Shown here piece after piece: positions 61,441-64,000 of a stretch of 64,000 nt of DNA. The notes below the pieces were generated by a model, which did no database searches, was not told where the DNA came from, and saw nothing but the letters and a program-made list of their open reading frames with translations. The stretch is from the NCBI GenBank assembly GCA_030407085.1, contig CM059582.1, forward strand, positions 14,365,501-14,429,500, read 5' to 3'. The stretch is from Trichopria drosophilae (taxonomy: Eukaryota > Arthropoda > Insecta > Hymenoptera > Diapriidae). Position 1 is the first letter of the stretch. Every line of letters starts with the position of its first letter. The position numbers and the translations under genes are program-made.

Positions 61441-61596
61441 GATCGGTTGCGAGAAACCTAACATATCGAAAACCGACAGTCAAAAAACCAAGACATAAAG
61501 CAACAGTCACATCGACGCGCGGGCAGATATTGTTTGAAGTATCGGTTTTATTGATTTATTGTAGGCTTTTTGATTGTCGATTTTTTATACGCACCT
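61441..61596. mobile_element. CCGACA hairpin element, copy E (diverged)
   Basis: The left half has GAAAACCGACAGTCAAAAAA. The centre GCAGATATTGTTTGAAGTAT matches the family centre. The right half has ATCGGTTTTATTGATTTATT and GGCTTTTTGATTGTCGATTT, ending CGCACC. The left terminus is lost or altered. Confidence 0.65.
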
Positions 61597-63380
61597 TCGA
61601 GATCGCTAATAACAAATGTAATCTTAAGTTATAAAAATTTAAAATAGAAAATCTAAAATGTCGGACCAAAATGACAATCATCGCCATTTTGAATGTTTAA
61701 AATCTGAGGACAGATTTACTCCAGAGTAATAAAATTTAGTTATTATTAATTCCACGACAACTCATCCACGTTTGAAATTGACCACCAACTATTTTGTTCG
61801 TGATTTTTTTACAGATACATCGCGTTGACATAAATGTTTTTTAAGGTTTGTAGACATTTTTTCAGATTTTTAAAATCACTGAGTAACGAGTCAGAATTTT
61901 TCAAAATTTGGGTTTTTAAAAAAACTAAATATTTTCAATCGTCCATAACTCGGTTGCTATTGACAGCATAGTAACATATAAAAAATGAAATTGTTTGTCT
62001 TGAAATGTACTTTTATATAGGTATAATGAAAATGTTGTTGCGATTTGTTTCAATTTCATGCCATACAATAATTAAGTGATACCGAAAAGTTTCAAAAGAG
62101 GCATGAATGGAGTTCGTCTCACCAACAAGTTCCGTTACTACTTACGATCTCTATTGGTTTTAATGTCTGAAATTGATGAAATTATGCATGAGACTACACA
62201 GTTTAAAAAGTAACATAAGTACATTTGTTGTTGGTGTCATATATCCGATATTTTTCAAAATATGTAAAACAGCTTCATATATTATAATCAAAAAAGCAAT
62301 CAATCTGATTAAAAGCATCCTGCTTATCTCCCGAATCACTTTTAACGTTAGAAGATTCCTTCACTGAAGTCGAATTGTGTACTTAAGTATCAAGATATCT
62401 GCAGAATCATCGGTGCATTACATTACAAATGTACGATCCACTTGTACACAAATAAACGAGCAAAATTTAAATTCATTCGTACCTCCTGAATCGAGTAAAA
62501 GGTGTACTTTCCCTGTACACGTTTCAATATTCATTGCACTCTTAGGTTATTAATTCATACGTGATCCAACAGTTCCGCACTGTATTACACTGTAGCAGTT
62601 GACTATTAGAAATAAAGTAGGAAATGGCAGATGATAACACGATAACACATTTTCACACAATTTTAAACCCATTAGCGCCTATGAACTTAGATTGGCTGGT
62701 GGTACATTTCCTAGATGACAATGACTGGCTATTAAGGTACAATATGTGTAGTACGGGATTCTTGCAGCTTTTAGAATGATAAGATAAATAAAAACATCCA
62801 CTTTCTGATTTCTGTTACAGAAAAATCATTCCATTGTATTTCGCTTTCACTTCATGAAATCTCGAAAACTACATAAACACTTTTAGTTTACGAAGAGTGA
62901 TCGCTAGTGAATTTTTCAATTCTAATGCATTGTAATACTTAAATTTCATTATTCCAATTATCAAATATATTAGTTTTAATTTATTTAGTTGCAAAACAAT
63001 ACTTTTTTTTAAACGTTACCATAATTCTAATTTATAGAAACACTGTTATTCACATTCTAATTTACTCACGTCATTTTTTATATGTATAAAGATCGTCACC
63101 ATTTCGAAGGGCCTTTACGTAATTTACCTAAACAGGACACCTTCCTTCTGAGTACCCCCATTTCTGGGTGTCCAAAAGCGTAGGAAAAACCCACCTTTTT
63201 GGGAAAAAATCTACGCCGGGTACCGCAGTCGATAAAACATCGGATTTTATTCGTAACATTATTACAGTTACTAGATCATGATCGTAATTAGATTTGTAGG
63301 AGGCTACAATATTAGAAGCGTTTAGACACCGTTTAAAAGTAATTTGAAATCACCTGCGTAAAAAAAAGGATTATAAAGAC
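61597..63380. other. intergenic; small GC-richer block at 63134-63235
   Basis: AT-rich. The block near 63.13-63.23 kb (GAGTACCCCCATTTCTGGGT, ATCTACGCCGGGTACCGCAG) is unlike its surroundings but unrecognised. Confidence 0.45.
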
Positions 63381-63382
63381 TC

Positions 63383-63700
63383 TTAACCCATTAACGTCAA
63401 GTAGGACACTTTTTTCGCTTCAATTTCAATAAAGAATTTCATATGAAAATCCAAGGTCAAATACTATTTTCGAGGTCGCTCTTTTCAACGCTGTTGTCAA
63501 AATTGAGCTATCTTAATTAGAAAATTAAATATGTCGATTTAAATGTCAAAATAACGCGAAAAATCGAGTGTCCTTTTTTATAAAACATTTTTTTCTCATC
63601 GAAAGAATATTTGTCGTCAGAAAATGTCTTCATTAAACGTGGACCCAATAGTTACAGTATCAAGATAAATTTTTTAAATGTTTAAAAACTAACATGGTGA
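63383..63700 (+). repeat. dispersed repeat beginning TTAACCC (copy 2)
   Basis: TTAACCCATTAACGTCAAGT, then CTTCAATTTCAATAAAGAAT, is homologous to the repeat at 24103. TTTTCGAGGTC and GTCAAAATTGAG are shared with 8450-8603 (minus strand). The right end may lie beyond the window. Confidence 0.45.
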
Positions 63701-64000
63701 TCACAAAATGGCGAGTCCAATGACAAATTTCTAATTAAAACTTAACAATTGTTTTTCTTGAAAACTATAGACTTCAGAAAAAATTTTCTAAGAATAAATA
63801 CGTTATAGAATGAGTAAAAAAATCCTCTCCAATTTTTTCAGAGTGTATTGTTACAATTTTCTAGAAAATAAAATTATTCGTGTACAAATAAAACGATGCT
63901 AAAATCTGTATGTGTAATATTTATAAATTATTTTTCGAAAACTCGAGCCGTTTTCATTCTTTCTTTACTTTTTATAAGTTTGTAAACTGCAATGAAGTTT

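Overview
This is a gene-poor, AT-rich stretch of an insect nuclear genome. Three things suggest an insect: a Tweedle-family (DUF243) cuticular protein gene ending at the left edge, several decayed non-LTR retrotransposons of insect type, and short CCTAA/AACCT runs that match the insect telomere motif. The Gly-rich Tweedle tail and repeat style would suit Hymenoptera, but the order cannot be proven here. The only host gene I can support is the 3' part of the Tweedle gene (1-450, + strand, two exons, UTR to a poly(A) signal at 889). Everything to the right is intergenic sequence, repeats and mobile-element debris; no intact transposase or reverse transcriptase survives.

Layout. 0.9-5.9 kb: mostly featureless, with a CpG-richer patch at 2.2-2.9 kb and a GATATC-word patch at 4.3-4.5 kb. 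5.9-6.75 kb: non-LTR endonuclease/RT fragment. 11.5-12.9 kb: satellite of 16-bp units with a ~366-bp higher-order duplication. 14.56-14.88 kb: inverted-repeat element with TTAA duplications. 17.3-18.5 kb: (ACN)n array. 19.8 kb: nested perfect hairpin. 24.8-25.6 kb: dense arrays of short self-complementary words (GAGCAAAATAGTA, then CAGTACTG). 28.4 kb and 29.1-30.0 kb: a 198-bp MITE and a ~900-bp foldback element. 30.4 kb: tRNA-like fragment. 33.4-34.3 kb: another word array and a GC-rich island. 40.4-41.8, 45.2-46.4 and 46.4-46.8 kb: three more non-LTR fragments, the second with a recognisable RNase H end. 48.5-49.0 kb: a 148-bp duplication encoding a charged heptad-like peptide, followed by a chain of hairpins. 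50-50.8 kb: long inverted repeat. 52.8-61.6 kb: a family of short hairpin elements.

The best candidate for something undescribed is that hairpin family (52.8-55.5 and 61.4-61.6 kb). Its ends are GGGTGCGGGTC-like, and each half is built from ~16-bp AAAAAnCCGACAnnTC words, direct in the left half and reverse-complemented in the right. One copy sits inside one arm of a larger palindrome, and the other arm preserves the empty site, giving an 8-bp target duplication from this sequence alone. That points to a non-autonomous hAT-like element consisting almost only of subterminal repeats. Looser relatives in architecture (CAGACATTT at 44.8-45.2 kb, ACGACAA at 33.4 kb, AGTACT at 25 kb, GATATC at 4.4 and 30.7 kb) suggest that self-complementary word arrays recur in this genome.
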